Under the pieces are notes generated by a model that searched no databases, was not told the origin of the DNA, and saw only the letters and a program-made list of their open reading frames with translations. A program made the position numbers and the translations under genes. Shown here in pieces: positions 28,816 through 37,369 of a stretch of DNA of 64,000 nt. The DNA is from Planctomycetaceae bacterium (GTDB lineage: Bacteria > Planctomycetota > Planctomycetia > Planctomycetales > Planctomycetaceae): NCBI GenBank assembly GCA_041398825.1, contig JAWKTX010000009.1:285265-349264 (forward strand). Direction: 5' to 3'. The first letter of the stretch is position 1. Every line of letters begins with the position of its first letter.

Positions 28816-29949
28816 ATGCAGACGCGTCGAAACAGTGCCGTGTCGAACTCAACTCGACGCGGCTTCACCCTGATTGAATTGCTCGTGGTGATTTCGATCA
28901 TCGCAACATTGATGGCATTGATCCTTCCTGCGATCCAAAATGCCCGTGCAGCAGCCCGAACCCTGTCATGCAAGAACAATCTCAAGAACATCGCTCTGGC
29001 GACTCACAACTTCGCCAGTGGCCGAAAGGGCCAGCTGCCAGCTCTTGGAAAGATTGGTCAAGTGAGCGGTAGTGGTCCGATTGTGGGAATGTACAGCTGG
29101 GTTGTTGAGCTGCTTCCTCACCTTGACCGACGTGACCTGGCAGATCGTTGGAACAAGGCAGCTTCATTCACTTCAAATTCTTCACTCTCCACTGGAAACA
29201 AGCTTGCAGTTCTGGTCTGCCCTGATGATGCATCTGCCGATGTGGATGGTGGGCTCAGCTATGTGGCAAACCACGGGTACCGTGCCGCAACTCCTGCGTA
29301 CCAGCCTTTGACAAACTGGGTTGAAGGTGGCCTGAACTTCTACAATGGTGCAGCAACAGTGGCTGACGCAGGGACGAATGTTCTGGGTAGCGCCGCTGAC
29401 AAAGACCCGGCGGATTCTGATGCCCACCGCGACACCGGAGTCTTCTGGTTTGATCTCAGCGACTATCCTCACACTGACACTGCTGGCAACTCATATGCTC
29501 GAGCCAGGCAGAAACACAGCCACACTCTTGACTCAATCTACGACGGGTCCAGCCAAACCATCATGTTGAGCGAAAACATGAATGCTGGCGGCGAGACCTG
29601 GGGCAGCCCAACATGGGAGAATGTAGGCTTTGTCTTCACCGCAGATCCTGCCTCTGTATTGCTGCCAACGGCCTCAACTATCGACACTATGGTCAACCGT
29701 CGGAAAGCTGGTCCCGAAACTCTGCCGAATCCCGGTACAACTAAGAATCCAGACCTGCAGATTTCGGCTGCTGCCAATTCAAACCATCCCGGTGGTGTAA
29801 ATCTCGCCTGGTGCGACGGTTCAGTTGGCTTCATCTCACAGGACATCGATATCAATGTCTACACACGTCTGATGAGTCCTGCCGGCACGAAGATTCGCAC
29901 TGCTGTCGGGATTGATGCTCAGCCGCCACTGAGTGACGGTGACTTCTAA
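28816..29949 (+). CDS. DUF1559 prepilin-like secreted protein (H-X9-DG type)
   Basis: Planctomycete-specific prepilin-like protein, 377 residues. A basic leader ends in the type IV prepilin cleavage site RRG-FTLIELLVV (cleavage after Gly16, Phe17 first, Glu21 the conserved +5 residue). A 20-residue hydrophobic helix follows, then the NLKNIALATHNF segment typical of DUF1559. Near the C-terminus NHPGGVNLAWCDG fits the family's H-X9-DG hallmark. Such proteins occur in dozens of copies per planctomycete genome and are thought to be pseudopilins or surface components processed by a prepilin peptidase; the exact role is unknown. It is a single gene, between a terminator upstream and its own terminator 30 bp downstream. 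Confidence 0.95.
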   Translation: MQTRRNSAVSNSTRRGFTLIELLVVISIIATLMALILPAIQNARAAARTLSCKNNLKNIALATHNFASGRKGQLPALGKIGQVSGSGPIVGMYSWVVELLPHLDRRDLADRWNKAASFTSNSSLSTGNKLAVLVCPDDASADVDGGLSYVANHGYRAATPAYQPLTNWVEGGLNFYNGAATVADAGTNVLGSAADKDPADSDAHRDTGVFWFDLSDYPHTDTAGNSYARARQKHSHTLDSIYDGSSQTIMLSENMNAGGETWGSPTWENVGFVFTADPASVLLPTASTIDTMVNRRKAGPETLPNPGTTKNPDLQISAAANSNHPGGVNLAWCDGSVGFISQDIDINVYTRLMSPAGTKIRTAVGIDAQPPLSDGDF

Positions 29950-29979
29950 GAATTGCTGATGCGAAGTTTCGAAACAGTA

Positions 29980-30012
29980 GGGAGATATGCCTAAGGCATA
30001 TCTCCCTTTTTT
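29980..30012 (+). terminator. Strong intrinsic terminator after the DUF1559 gene
   Basis: A perfect 12-bp stem (GGGAGATATGCC / GGCATATCTCCC) around a TAA loop is followed at once by six T residues (30007-30012). It lies 30 bp after the stop codon. Confidence 0.95.
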
Positions 30013-30304
30013 CGTTCCCCTTCGATGTCCGTTGGCGACTGATCATCTCAGAGGCAAACAGGATTTGATGGGATCGGATGCTGAGTGACGCGGCCGTTTC
30101 TTTTTCAACTGGCCGTTGCCGTGGCTTCCAGACAACCTTTACGTTCATTAACTTCTGCATCCGGAAGCGAGCCTGAGCTTGTCTGCCTCAGGGGTATTGA
30201 CGGCAAATATGCCCGCAGGCAGGGCTCCTTCATGAACGACCGTCATCGGCAAAAGCACAGTTAGAGAAGTGTGCCGCCGCGTTTGAAGATTTGAATTGAA
30301 ATCA
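30013..30304. other. Intergenic leader of the redoxin-like gene
   Basis: About 290 bp with no supported gene on either strand. It presumably holds the promoter of the gene starting at 30305. No clear promoter motif was recognised. Confidence 0.4.
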
Positions 30305-30898
30305 ATGAAACTGAAACCTCGAGAATGGGGATTAATTGTTGCAGCCGTTGTCATCACAGGGCTTTGCTGGTGGCGAGCTGTTACGCCGCCGCGTTCCAAA
30401 GCAATGTCTCAGATCATGGTCGAAGATCGTCGGCCAGCGCCATCGTTTGAACTGCTCGACAAAGAATTGAAACGATTCTCACTGAATGCTTACCTGCACC
30501 GGCATTCGATTCTGATTGTCTTCTTCGATCGCACCGAAGATGTGAAATCAAATGCGATATTGAAACGTTTGAAAGACGTCTACCCTGTGCTGAAGAGCAA
30601 TCGCATCATCGTGTGTGCCATCACGAATTTGTTGCCTCAGCAGGTACGTGCCGGAGATGCCAGTCAACTGCCCTTTCCGGTTCTCAGCGACGTAGCCAGT
30701 GGACAGATGGATTCTCCGACTGTTGCCTGGGGACGCGCAGCTGAAGAGCCCGTGGTTTCCGATCAGTCCGCCGGAATTGCTGGAGGCGTTTTCTACATCG
30801 ACCGTCTCGGGTTGGTAGACTGGAATGGCAATGCTCCACGTCCCGTCGACAACCCTCAGCACATGATTAACGCATTGATTACCGGGGAAATACAATAG
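30305..30898 (+). CDS. Membrane-anchored redoxin-like protein lacking catalytic cysteines
   Basis: A 197-residue protein with an N-terminal membrane anchor (residues 8-24) and a periplasmic part that follows the peroxiredoxin/thioredoxin pattern. RPAPSFELLD resembles the AhpC/TSA opening, HSILIVFFDRTE takes the place of the strand that normally precedes the active site, and later come FPVLSD and GVFYIDRLGLVDW-like strands. The usual active-site cysteine is absent: the two cysteines present are in the anchor (Cys21) and in a buried-looking strand (IIVCAITN). It is therefore probably a structural or binding derivative of the fold rather than a redox enzyme, which is my inference. ATG 30305 is preferred over an in-frame TTG at 30296. 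The dehydrogenase remnant follows after 160 bp. Confidence 0.7.
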   Translation: MKLKPREWGLIVAAVVITGLCWWRAVTPPRSKAMSQIMVEDRRPAPSFELLDKELKRFSLNAYLHRHSILIVFFDRTEDVKSNAILKRLKDVYPVLKSNRIIVCAITNLLPQQVRAGDASQLPFPVLSDVASGQMDSPTVAWGRAAEEPVVSDQSAGIAGGVFYIDRLGLVDWNGNAPRPVDNPQHMINALITGEIQ

Positions 30899-31058
30899 CG
30901 GCTGACGTCCATCGACTTCGTGTTTTTTCGTTAGTGACGTCCGGAGAACTGCTTGCATTCGGTTGGGAGAATCAAATCAGATCGCTATTCTGCCTTTCGC
31001 CGGAGTTTACAGATTGAACTGATCGGCAGGAGAATCGTTGCCCAAAAGGAGCAGGGCG

Positions 31059-31873
31059 TTGGATATTGCTGGAAGAGTCGTTGTCGTCACAGGAGCTGGA
31101 TCAGGAATTGGCGCTGCTATTTGCAGGAAGGTTGCTGACCTCAACGCTTCCGGAGTGGTTGTTTCTGATATTAATTTCGATGCGGCTGAAGCTGTTGCAG
31201 CTTCCTGGATTCTGATAAGGATCGAGTCATTCCTCTTTGCTGCGATGTTTCCAGCGAAGCCGAAATTCAATCTCTTGTGCGGCAGGCGATCGAGAAGTTT
31301 GGTCGCATCGATATTTTTTGTTCGAACGCTGGGATCACCGCTCGGGACGGCCTCGAGTGCTCGAATAAAGACTGGCAGCGGCTTTGGGATGTCAATGTGA
31401 TGTCGCGAATGTACGCAGCCAGAGCAGTTGTGCCGCATATGCTGGAGAGTGGCGGGGGATACCTGCTGCATACGGCGTCTGCTGCGGCACTGTTGACTGA
31501 AATTGGATCTGCCGGATACTCAGTCACCAAGCACGCCGACCTGGCGATGGCAGAATGGCTGTCGGTGTGTTACGGACGTCAGGGGATCCGAGTTTCGTGC
31601 ATCTGCCCTTTAGGCGTTTACACTGATATGCTTGACGATTCGGATCCCATCCATCGGTATCTGCACCTGCATGCCCTCACTGCGGATCAAGTCGCAGATT
31701 CTGTCGTGGAGGGCATCCGGAAGGAAGAATTTCTGATCCTGCCTCAGCCTGAGGTTGCTGAGTTCTTTCAACTGAAAGCAGAGGACCGAGACCGATGGAT
31801 TCGAGGTATGCAGCGGCTTCGGCAAAAATTGACGCGTGCAATCCAGCGCACTGCTGACTCAGATGCAGCATGA
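31059..31873 (+). pseudogene. Short-chain dehydrogenase/reductase gene interrupted by a frameshift
   Basis: An NAD(P)-dependent SDR in two frames. The first frame gives the cofactor site TGAGSGIG and runs to about position 31202. The second, entered near 31200-31207, reads FLDSDKDRVIPLCCDVSS, then CSNAGI (NAG motif), the catalytic-serine region TASAAAL and the catalytic YSVTK. One extra T in the CTTCC at 31201-31205 would join the two frames into one normal protein of about 271 residues, so a single base has been lost or misread. The start is a TTG at 31059 with AGGAG 7 bases upstream; a TTG at 31038 also has an AGGAG. Apart from the frameshift the coding sequence looks intact, which means the lesion is recent or an assembly error. 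The substrate cannot be predicted. Confidence 0.85.
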
Positions 31874-31891
31874 CCACACTCACCGTTGAAC

Positions 31892-31928
31892 GTTCGACCG
31901 CTGGTTAATATCCGCTTGATGGTCGAAC
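31892..31928. terminator. Inverted repeat between convergent genes
   Basis: GTTCGACC (31892-31899) and GGTCGAAC (31921-31928) are a perfect 8-bp inverted repeat with a 21-base spacer, placed between the ends of the SDR gene and the minus-strand hypothetical gene. There is no T-run, so it is only a weak candidate for a shared terminator. Confidence 0.3.
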
Positions 31929-31941
31929 CCAGAGCGGGAGT

Positions 31942-32475
31942 TCAGCAGATAACAATTCCGGTATCGGTGATATCTGCGATTTGGCCATGAGCGTCGTCTG
32001 AATCTGAGGTCCACTCGAGCGACGCACGGCGACCTGAAATGTCGCCAGGTTCGTCGCATGAGTGGCTCAGTCGGATTCGTAGTCGCGCGACAATAGGCGA
32101 CTCGCCAGTTTCTTCTGCGTCACCCGGACTCGAGCCTGTTTGCAACTCTGAAAGCTCATGACAGATCTCAATCGTACTGTTGTTTGGGCTGGATCTTATT
32201 GTTTTCTGAACCATAAAGAAGGTGTCTTCGATCATGAATTGCATACCCGGTTGCAAGCTCAACAGTCTACCATCTGATGGCGAAGCTCGAATTCGATCAA
32301 CCATCCACCAGCTTTGGCAGAGCTGTCTGAGCGTTGCAATGAACGACATCGGGAAAGACTTTCTAATGATCTGCGTTCGGAAGTTCGCACTTCGTTCAAT
32401 CCGGATTTCCGATGGATCGAAACTTGCCAGGCTTTGCAGCATTGGCTGCAAAGCCTGAATCCTGTTTCTCAGCAT
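31942..32475 (-). CDS. Unrecognised protein encoded directly downstream of pspA
   Basis: A 177-residue, apparently cytosolic protein with no signal peptide or membrane segment. Two parts look structured: LLSLQPGMQFMIEDTFFMVQKTIR (an SH3- or OB-like strand run) and the C-terminal RASLEWTSDSD...GQIADITDTGIVIC. I do not recognise the family. The start lies only 14 bp after the pspA stop codon on the same strand, so the two are almost certainly co-transcribed and perhaps translationally coupled. That suggests a function linked to PspA, but this is inference from position only. Confidence 0.65.
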   Translation of the reverse strand: MLRNRIQALQPMLQSLASFDPSEIRIERSANFRTQIIRKSFPMSFIATLRQLCQSWWMVDRIRASPSDGRLLSLQPGMQFMIEDTFFMVQKTIRSSPNNSTIEICHELSELQTGSSPGDAEETGESPIVARLRIRLSHSCDEPGDISGRRASLEWTSDSDDAHGQIADITDTGIVIC

Positions 32476-32489
32476 GAATGGAAAATCCG

Positions 32490-33164
32490 TCAGGAGTTGA
32501 TCTGCTTCCTCAGTGCTTCCAGTTCATCGGATAGACGAGTCTTTCGTTCCTGTTCTTCGAACTGTCGTTCAAGTTCTGCAACATCCGGGTCGTGTCCTTC
32601 CATGCGATCCCATGCTTCGACCATCGCTTCTTCTCGTTCAACCTTGGCTTCGAGGCGACTGAACTGGGCAAAGGCCGACTGGTTCCCGGCTCGATCCAGG
32701 GCTGAGCTGATCTTTCGTGTCGACTCTGCCCGTGCGATTCTGGCCGTCAGCAGGGTCTTCTTTTGCCGAGCTTGTCGAATCTTATCCTCCAGATCATGAA
32801 CACCGTTCCGGAGACGCGACACTTCTGCTTGTTGTTTGGCATGATCCGCGGAGTATCGAGCCGCGCGATCCTCTGCCAAAAGTTTTTGCGAGAGGGCCGA
32901 TTGAGCTGTGATCTCGTCACTCCGTTTCATTGCAGCCATCGCGCGTTCCATCCAGCGTTCCGCTTCACTGGCTTCACGATCCGCTCGCTTTCGCATGAGG
33001 ATTTCATCAGCGACAGCTTCCGCAACGCTTGCACGAACTCGTTCTAATTCTTCTTCCATATCAATAATTAACTGATGCAGCATCCTTTCCGGGTCTTCAA
33101 TTTTCTCTCGGAGGGTCGTGAGGCTTGATCGCATAACAAGACTAAACTGGCTTAACCATTTCAT
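32490..33164 (-). CDS. pspA: PspA/IM30 (Vipp1) family membrane-stress protein
   Basis: A peripheral membrane protein that assembles into ESCRT-III-like scaffolds and protects the inner membrane under stress. From the preferred ATG (33164; GGAAAG about 8 bases upstream) the product has 224 residues, beginning MKWLSQFSLVMRSSLTTL, an amphipathic helix as in PspA helix 0. EDPERMLHQLIIDMEEEL matches the family's first conserved helix. The rest is almost wholly long Glu/Arg/Ala-rich coiled coil (about residues 25-220). A longer form from 33212 is possible. No PspF, PspB or PspC homologue is visible nearby, so regulation is probably not of the enterobacterial type. Confidence 0.92.
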   Translation of the reverse strand: MKWLSQFSLVMRSSLTTLREKIEDPERMLHQLIIDMEEELERVRASVAEAVADEILMRKRADREASEAERWMERAMAAMKRSDEITAQSALSQKLLAEDRAARYSADHAKQQAEVSRLRNGVHDLEDKIRQARQKKTLLTARIARAESTRKISSALDRAGNQSAFAQFSRLEAKVEREEAMVEAWDRMEGHDPDVAELERQFEEQERKTRLSDELEALRKQINS

Positions 33165-33313
33165 GTGAAGGTCTTTCCGTAACGATAAGGTTTCTGAAAC
33201 AGGAGGATTCAAATCGAGGGCCGGTATCCTGCCCGAACGAACTGCCGATGGAGAGGGAAATCGCTGTCATCACATCGGCACGACAAGCAACGATGAACAT
33301 CAGGAGGTTCTGT

Positions 33314-36300
33314 TCATTCCCATGTGGCAAGTTGAGCCGTCAGGAAACGAATTTTTTGCAGCACTTTTTCACGGTGGCTTTCGCAAAATGCTGCCAGGGC
33401 AATGACTGAGATCCCGACACCAACTCCGCTGACCCACAACAATGCCGGGTGATCGACGGAGCCACGAACAACGATGGCAATCAGGTCAGCAATCAGAAAT
33501 GCACTACCTGTATAAACCAGTACGCGAAGCCTCAGTCCAATTGAAAGCAGGATCACAACAACACAGAGTACGAGCAGCGAAAGCAGATGAAGCCAGCTGC
33601 CGTGCAGGATTTGAAACACCGGGGACACCAGAATCGTCAATGATCCGACATAGCGAAGGGGATCGTGCAGTCGGTCCGGCAATTCCTTCCTGAGTAGCTC
33701 TACCAGCCCAAGTAGCGATAGCCCCAGCGGCACCAGGTACAGTTGGGCGTCCTTCAGATTCAGCGTATTCCACGTCACCATCAGTGAGAGGTTCACTATG
33801 AAACCTGCAGCCACGGCGTAGGTTCGACGGTGTGTCAGCATCCATTGGTGGAAGCAGATACCCGCTGCGAAGAAAAGTATCAGCGAGTTGAATCCGGCAA
33901 ATGGACTATAGGCCCCCGTCAAGCCGCGAACCGCCGAAAGAATGCTGGCCAGTGCAGTGAGTGCAAGTCCCGTGGTTTGAAGCGGCAATGAAAACACGCC
34001 CGTTCCTGGATCTCCTGCTGAACGAAATGCAATACGGAGAGCCGCTGCAGACATGAACAGCAAAAGAAGTGGTGCGACGCCCGCCCCAATGGAGATGATT
34101 CCATTGAAAACGAGATAGGCCGTCATCATGGCAATCAATACAAGTCCGTTCCATACTCGCGCACAACTCTGGTTCCTGATCGCAAGGCGAAATTCAGCTA
34201 TCGCGATGAGGACGCTACCTGTAATGACTGGGAGTGGAAAGAGGCTTTGATTGTTTGCAGGAAGGTAAATCAACAGCAACCCAAGGGCAGCCGCAACTCG
34301 CAGTATGATTGCCCATGCGGAAGTGACAGTTTCGTCCAGTTGCCTCCATGATCGATCAAAAACAAGGATGCTCGCTGCCAGCGCCGGAAGCAGAACAGGA
34401 AGTATCTCTGTGTTGGCCTTACCGAATATCAAGAGGCTTAAATGGCCGGTGCATCCAGCGATTTTTGCCAGCAAGAGCAGCAGATGAATGTTTACGCCAA
34501 TACAAAACCATGCCCGCTGTGCGGGTGAAACGTTCTTTCGCTCTATCGCATAGAGTGTGGCCATTGCCACAAGTCCGGCGGTTCTGACGGGAAGTGACAA
34601 CAATGCGAACGACAGCAAGGCAATGCTGGTCAGCCAGCACATCGCGACAGTTCTTAACGTATCATTCTGGTTTCGTCCTCTGAAAGCATTCGTCGCAAGC
34701 ATCAATCCGGCTGAGGTGCTCCAGACTGCGGGATACCATTCGTAGGATGCTATGGAGGGAGCGAAAGTACACAGCAGACCGGTGCAAAGCAGCGGAAGGA
34801 GAGTCGCGCCGACAACTGTCGGGAATTTGGTTTGAATCAATTGGCCGATGACAAACAGCCATACGACGACAGCCATTGTCGATACGGATGCGGGAATCGC
34901 TCCCAGCGTAGCCGAGGTGGCCAGCAACGATGGCAAATGATAGATGACAGCCAGACACGAAGTGACGAAAAGACTCAGATCACACAGTGGCACAACGAAT
35001 GCCTCTGCAATTCGTGTCCGGCTGTCAGTCAACGGGCTGCATTCCTGCGATGCGATGAGCCGCTGACGCAGAACTCGAAGTGAATCAGCTTGAGCAGCGT
35101 TGCAGCGGAACTTTCGGATAGCCAGCAGACAAAGGGAAGAGATCCCTGCCCCAATGACAGAGATGCCACGGACAAGTTCAACGAATGTCAGATCCAGTGG
35201 ATGAATGCAACTTGTGGCAGCCACAGTCGCCAGCAACCAGAAGATCATACCCCACTGGTACGTACGGTCTCGCATTGTCTGAAGGCCAAGCAGACACATG
35301 ACCATGATGAATTGGAGCTGGTTGTTGCCCGTCCACGGTTCGCCCATGTGAGAAACCATGATTCCGGATAACAGCACTGCGAAGACGCAGCCCATCGACA
35401 GGCCAGCGTTCTGAAGGATTCTGCGTCCATTCCCTGAGGAATCTTCAAACAGGAATCGCCCTCTTCCAGCTGGCAATGGAATTTGCTGGATCAGTCGATC
35501 GGGTTTGCTCGACAGGACAAGAAGCAGACTCAATCCGATCAGGTATGTCGCCGTGACCGAGGCGTCCCACGTGTGACTCCATCGCATGGCTGCTGCAAAC
35601 GGATTTGCGGTTGCCGTTGCAATGATGAGCGCGGCGATCGATCCCAGTACATAACGACGGTCTGTGAATACAACAGCCAGCACACCGAATGTAAGAATAC
35701 TCAGGCAGGGGATCAGGAACGCAGCCTTGACGTGCGACAGCGAAACTGCGAAGCAGATCAGGACGAGGGCTGTCGCGAACTGCTGCACAGCCGGACAGAA
35801 TTGTGAGTAGCGCCCGAGTCGCAGTTTCCTCGCAACAGTGGCCAAGACAGCTACCAGTGGTAAGTACGTAATGCCATAGAACGCTACGGGAAGTCGCTGT
35901 TCCTGAACTGCAGAAGCTGCTGAATCTTTTAGTTGCTGTACAAGGGTGCCCATGAGTGTGGGTGCGCACTGGTAGGCAATGGTGGTGCAAATCAGTGAGC
36001 ACCATACAAATGCAGCGTGACCGGTGTCTCTGGCTGCCAGTGCCATCACGCCCGCCGCAATGATACAAGTGGGAACAACGGCAAATGTCGTGGGGCCGGA
36101 GAAATGAAAACTGTGGAATGAAAGACAAACACCGGCTGCAGTCAGGGCGAGTCCAAGATAGATCGGTACGATGATCGAAGCTGGCATCGGACTCATCAGT
36201 CCACCCGTTCTTTGCCTGAAGACCGCTGCGATTGTGCGGGCTGTCTGAAAAACTGTTGCTGCCAACAGGACAAGTGCCAACCCGAACCATTGGATGGGTT

Positions 36301-37096
36301 GAGTACCAAGAGTCTTGGTACAGACCAGCAGCACGAACTGGATGCCGAGAAGGGCGATGGGGGCAAAACCAAAGATCCTGGGCTTACGGTGTTCCTCTGT
36401 CAGCCAGAAGATGTGTCGATTGACCTTCAATACGCCAGCTGACATCGTGACCCAGAAAACCAGCGTCGCCACGGTCGCCAAGACTCCAGCACCCGCATCT
36501 GAAAGGCTCAGGTGTTCGGCTACAATTCTGGCATGGGGCAGTGCACCAAACAGACACAGAAGAAAGTAACTCACGACGAATGTCATCTGCCGACCATTCA
36601 GCAACTGGTCGAAAACTCGCGTACCAATCAGCCACGCCATGATGCTCGCCGGGATCATCAGGCCAACAGCCTGTAGCATCGAAAGTGACTGTGCTGCTTC
36701 GCCAGCCGACAACCAGCTCAATGCAAGAAAGCAGACAGGCATGAGCAGAATGCAGAGTGAATGAAGTACACTGGTCGTAAGTTTGAGCCCCAGCCGTTTT
36801 CGGCCAACTTCCGCAGAGACGAAGAGTACTCCGGTATAACCAAGAACTGTGAGAAACTTTTCGGCAACAGACCATTCCTGCCACTGACGCGTCACCAGCA
36901 TGAGCGAGCAGCTAAAAACAATTGCTGCTCCGATGCCGAGCATCCAGCGGATGTTTTTCTCCTGAAAGAAGTTTTCAATGAAACTTCCGCTGTCGGCTCG
37001 ATTAATGCCAACCGTCGCCCCTGAATTCTCAGGGCAACCAGCCGGCTGTGTGTTTGGCGAATCTTCTGTGTCACCTTTGACTAAGTGCGTCGACAT
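33314..37096 (-). CDS. Very large polytopic membrane protein (DUF2157/DUF2339-like)
   Basis: A 1,260-residue protein made almost entirely of hydrophobic helices, roughly 30 or more, after a polar N-terminus of about 55 residues. The first hydrophobic block (KNIRWMLGIGAAIVF..., then WSVAEKFLTVLGYTGVLF and RRLGLKLTTSVL) resembles the start of predicted membrane proteins of the DUF2157/DUF2339 kind. No catalytic or transport motif was recognised, so the function is unknown. The start at 37096 is supported by AGGAG 9 bases upstream; an upstream ATG at 37180 lacks such support. It is a single gene on the minus strand, with a 273-bp upstream region containing the TGCAGTC box cluster. Confidence 0.85.
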   Translation of the reverse strand: MSTHLVKGDTEDSPNTQPAGCPENSGATVGINRADSGSFIENFFQEKNIRWMLGIGAAIVFSCSLMLVTRQWQEWSVAEKFLTVLGYTGVLFVSAEVGRKRLGLKLTTSVLHSLCILLMPVCFLALSWLSAGEAAQSLSMLQAVGLMIPASIMAWLIGTRVFDQLLNGRQMTFVVSYFLLCLFGALPHARIVAEHLSLSDAGAGVLATVATLVFWVTMSAGVLKVNRHIFWLTEEHRKPRIFGFAPIALLGIQFVLLVCTKTLGTQPIQWFGLALVLLAATVFQTARTIAAVFRQRTGGLMSPMPASIIVPIYLGLALTAAGVCLSFHSFHFSGPTTFAVVPTCIIAAGVMALAARDTGHAAFVWCSLICTTIAYQCAPTLMGTLVQQLKDSAASAVQEQRLPVAFYGITYLPLVAVLATVARKLRLGRYSQFCPAVQQFATALVLICFAVSLSHVKAAFLIPCLSILTFGVLAVVFTDRRYVLGSIAALIIATATANPFAAAMRWSHTWDASVTATYLIGLSLLLVLSSKPDRLIQQIPLPAGRGRFLFEDSSGNGRRILQNAGLSMGCVFAVLLSGIMVSHMGEPWTGNNQLQFIMVMCLLGLQTMRDRTYQWGMIFWLLATVAATSCIHPLDLTFVELVRGISVIGAGISSLCLLAIRKFRCNAAQADSLRVLRQRLIASQECSPLTDSRTRIAEAFVVPLCDLSLFVTSCLAVIYHLPSLLATSATLGAIPASVSTMAVVVWLFVIGQLIQTKFPTVVGATLLPLLCTGLLCTFAPSIASYEWYPAVWSTSAGLMLATNAFRGRNQNDTLRTVAMCWLTSIALLSFALLSLPVRTAGLVAMATLYAIERKNVSPAQRAWFCIGVNIHLLLLLAKIAGCTGHLSLLIFGKANTEILPVLLPALAASILVFDRSWRQLDETVTSAWAIILRVAAALGLLLIYLPANNQSLFPLPVITGSVLIAIAEFRLAIRNQSCARVWNGLVLIAMMTAYLVFNGIISIGAGVAPLLLLFMSAAALRIAFRSAGDPGTGVFSLPLQTTGLALTALASILSAVRGLTGAYSPFAGFNSLILFFAAGICFHQWMLTHRRTYAVAAGFIVNLSLMVTWNTLNLKDAQLYLVPLGLSLLGLVELLRKELPDRLHDPLRYVGSLTILVSPVFQILHGSWLHLLSLLVLCVVVILLSIGLRLRVLVYTGSAFLIADLIAIVVRGSVDHPALLWVSGVGVGISVIALAAFCESHREKVLQKIRFLTAQLATWE

Positions 37097-37256
37097 CTTC
37101 GTTGGCTCCTGTGCTTCGTGTGAACTGAGTCGACAGGGGCCATAAACAAACGGCATTCCAATCAGCATGCGGAATTGCACATTGGTTGTAAGCTTTTTTG
37201 TGCAATAGAGTTGCGTAGACTCGCAATCGGGTGGACGACGGCACGTCTCACCGTGA

Positions 37257-37302
37257 TGCAGTCTGGTGACTGCAGACGTTCTGCAGTCGGTAAACTGCAG
37301 TC
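37257..37302. repeat. Four TGCAGTC boxes in alternating orientation
   Basis: TGCAGTC occurs at 37257-37263, its complement GACTGCA at 37268-37274, and CTGCAGTC at 37281-37288 and 37295-37302. Neighbouring copies can pair (GACTGCAG-ACGTT-CTGCAGTC is a perfect 8-bp hairpin). The cluster lies 68 bp after the ATP-grasp gene and about 160 bp before the start of the large membrane protein gene, both on the minus strand. It could be operator sites for a dimeric regulator or a transcript-end structure; there is no T-run on the minus strand directly after it. Confidence 0.6.
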
Positions 37303-37369
37303 ATTCTATGGGGAATGAGGTGAGCCAGGTGCGAAACGAGTCAGATCAAGCCGTCGCACCCACTGCTGA

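Noticed and set aside
35445..36290. Cys/His/Ser-rich minus-strand frame of 281 codons
   Set aside because: A shadow of the large membrane protein gene on the same strand in another frame; composition is unlike a real protein.
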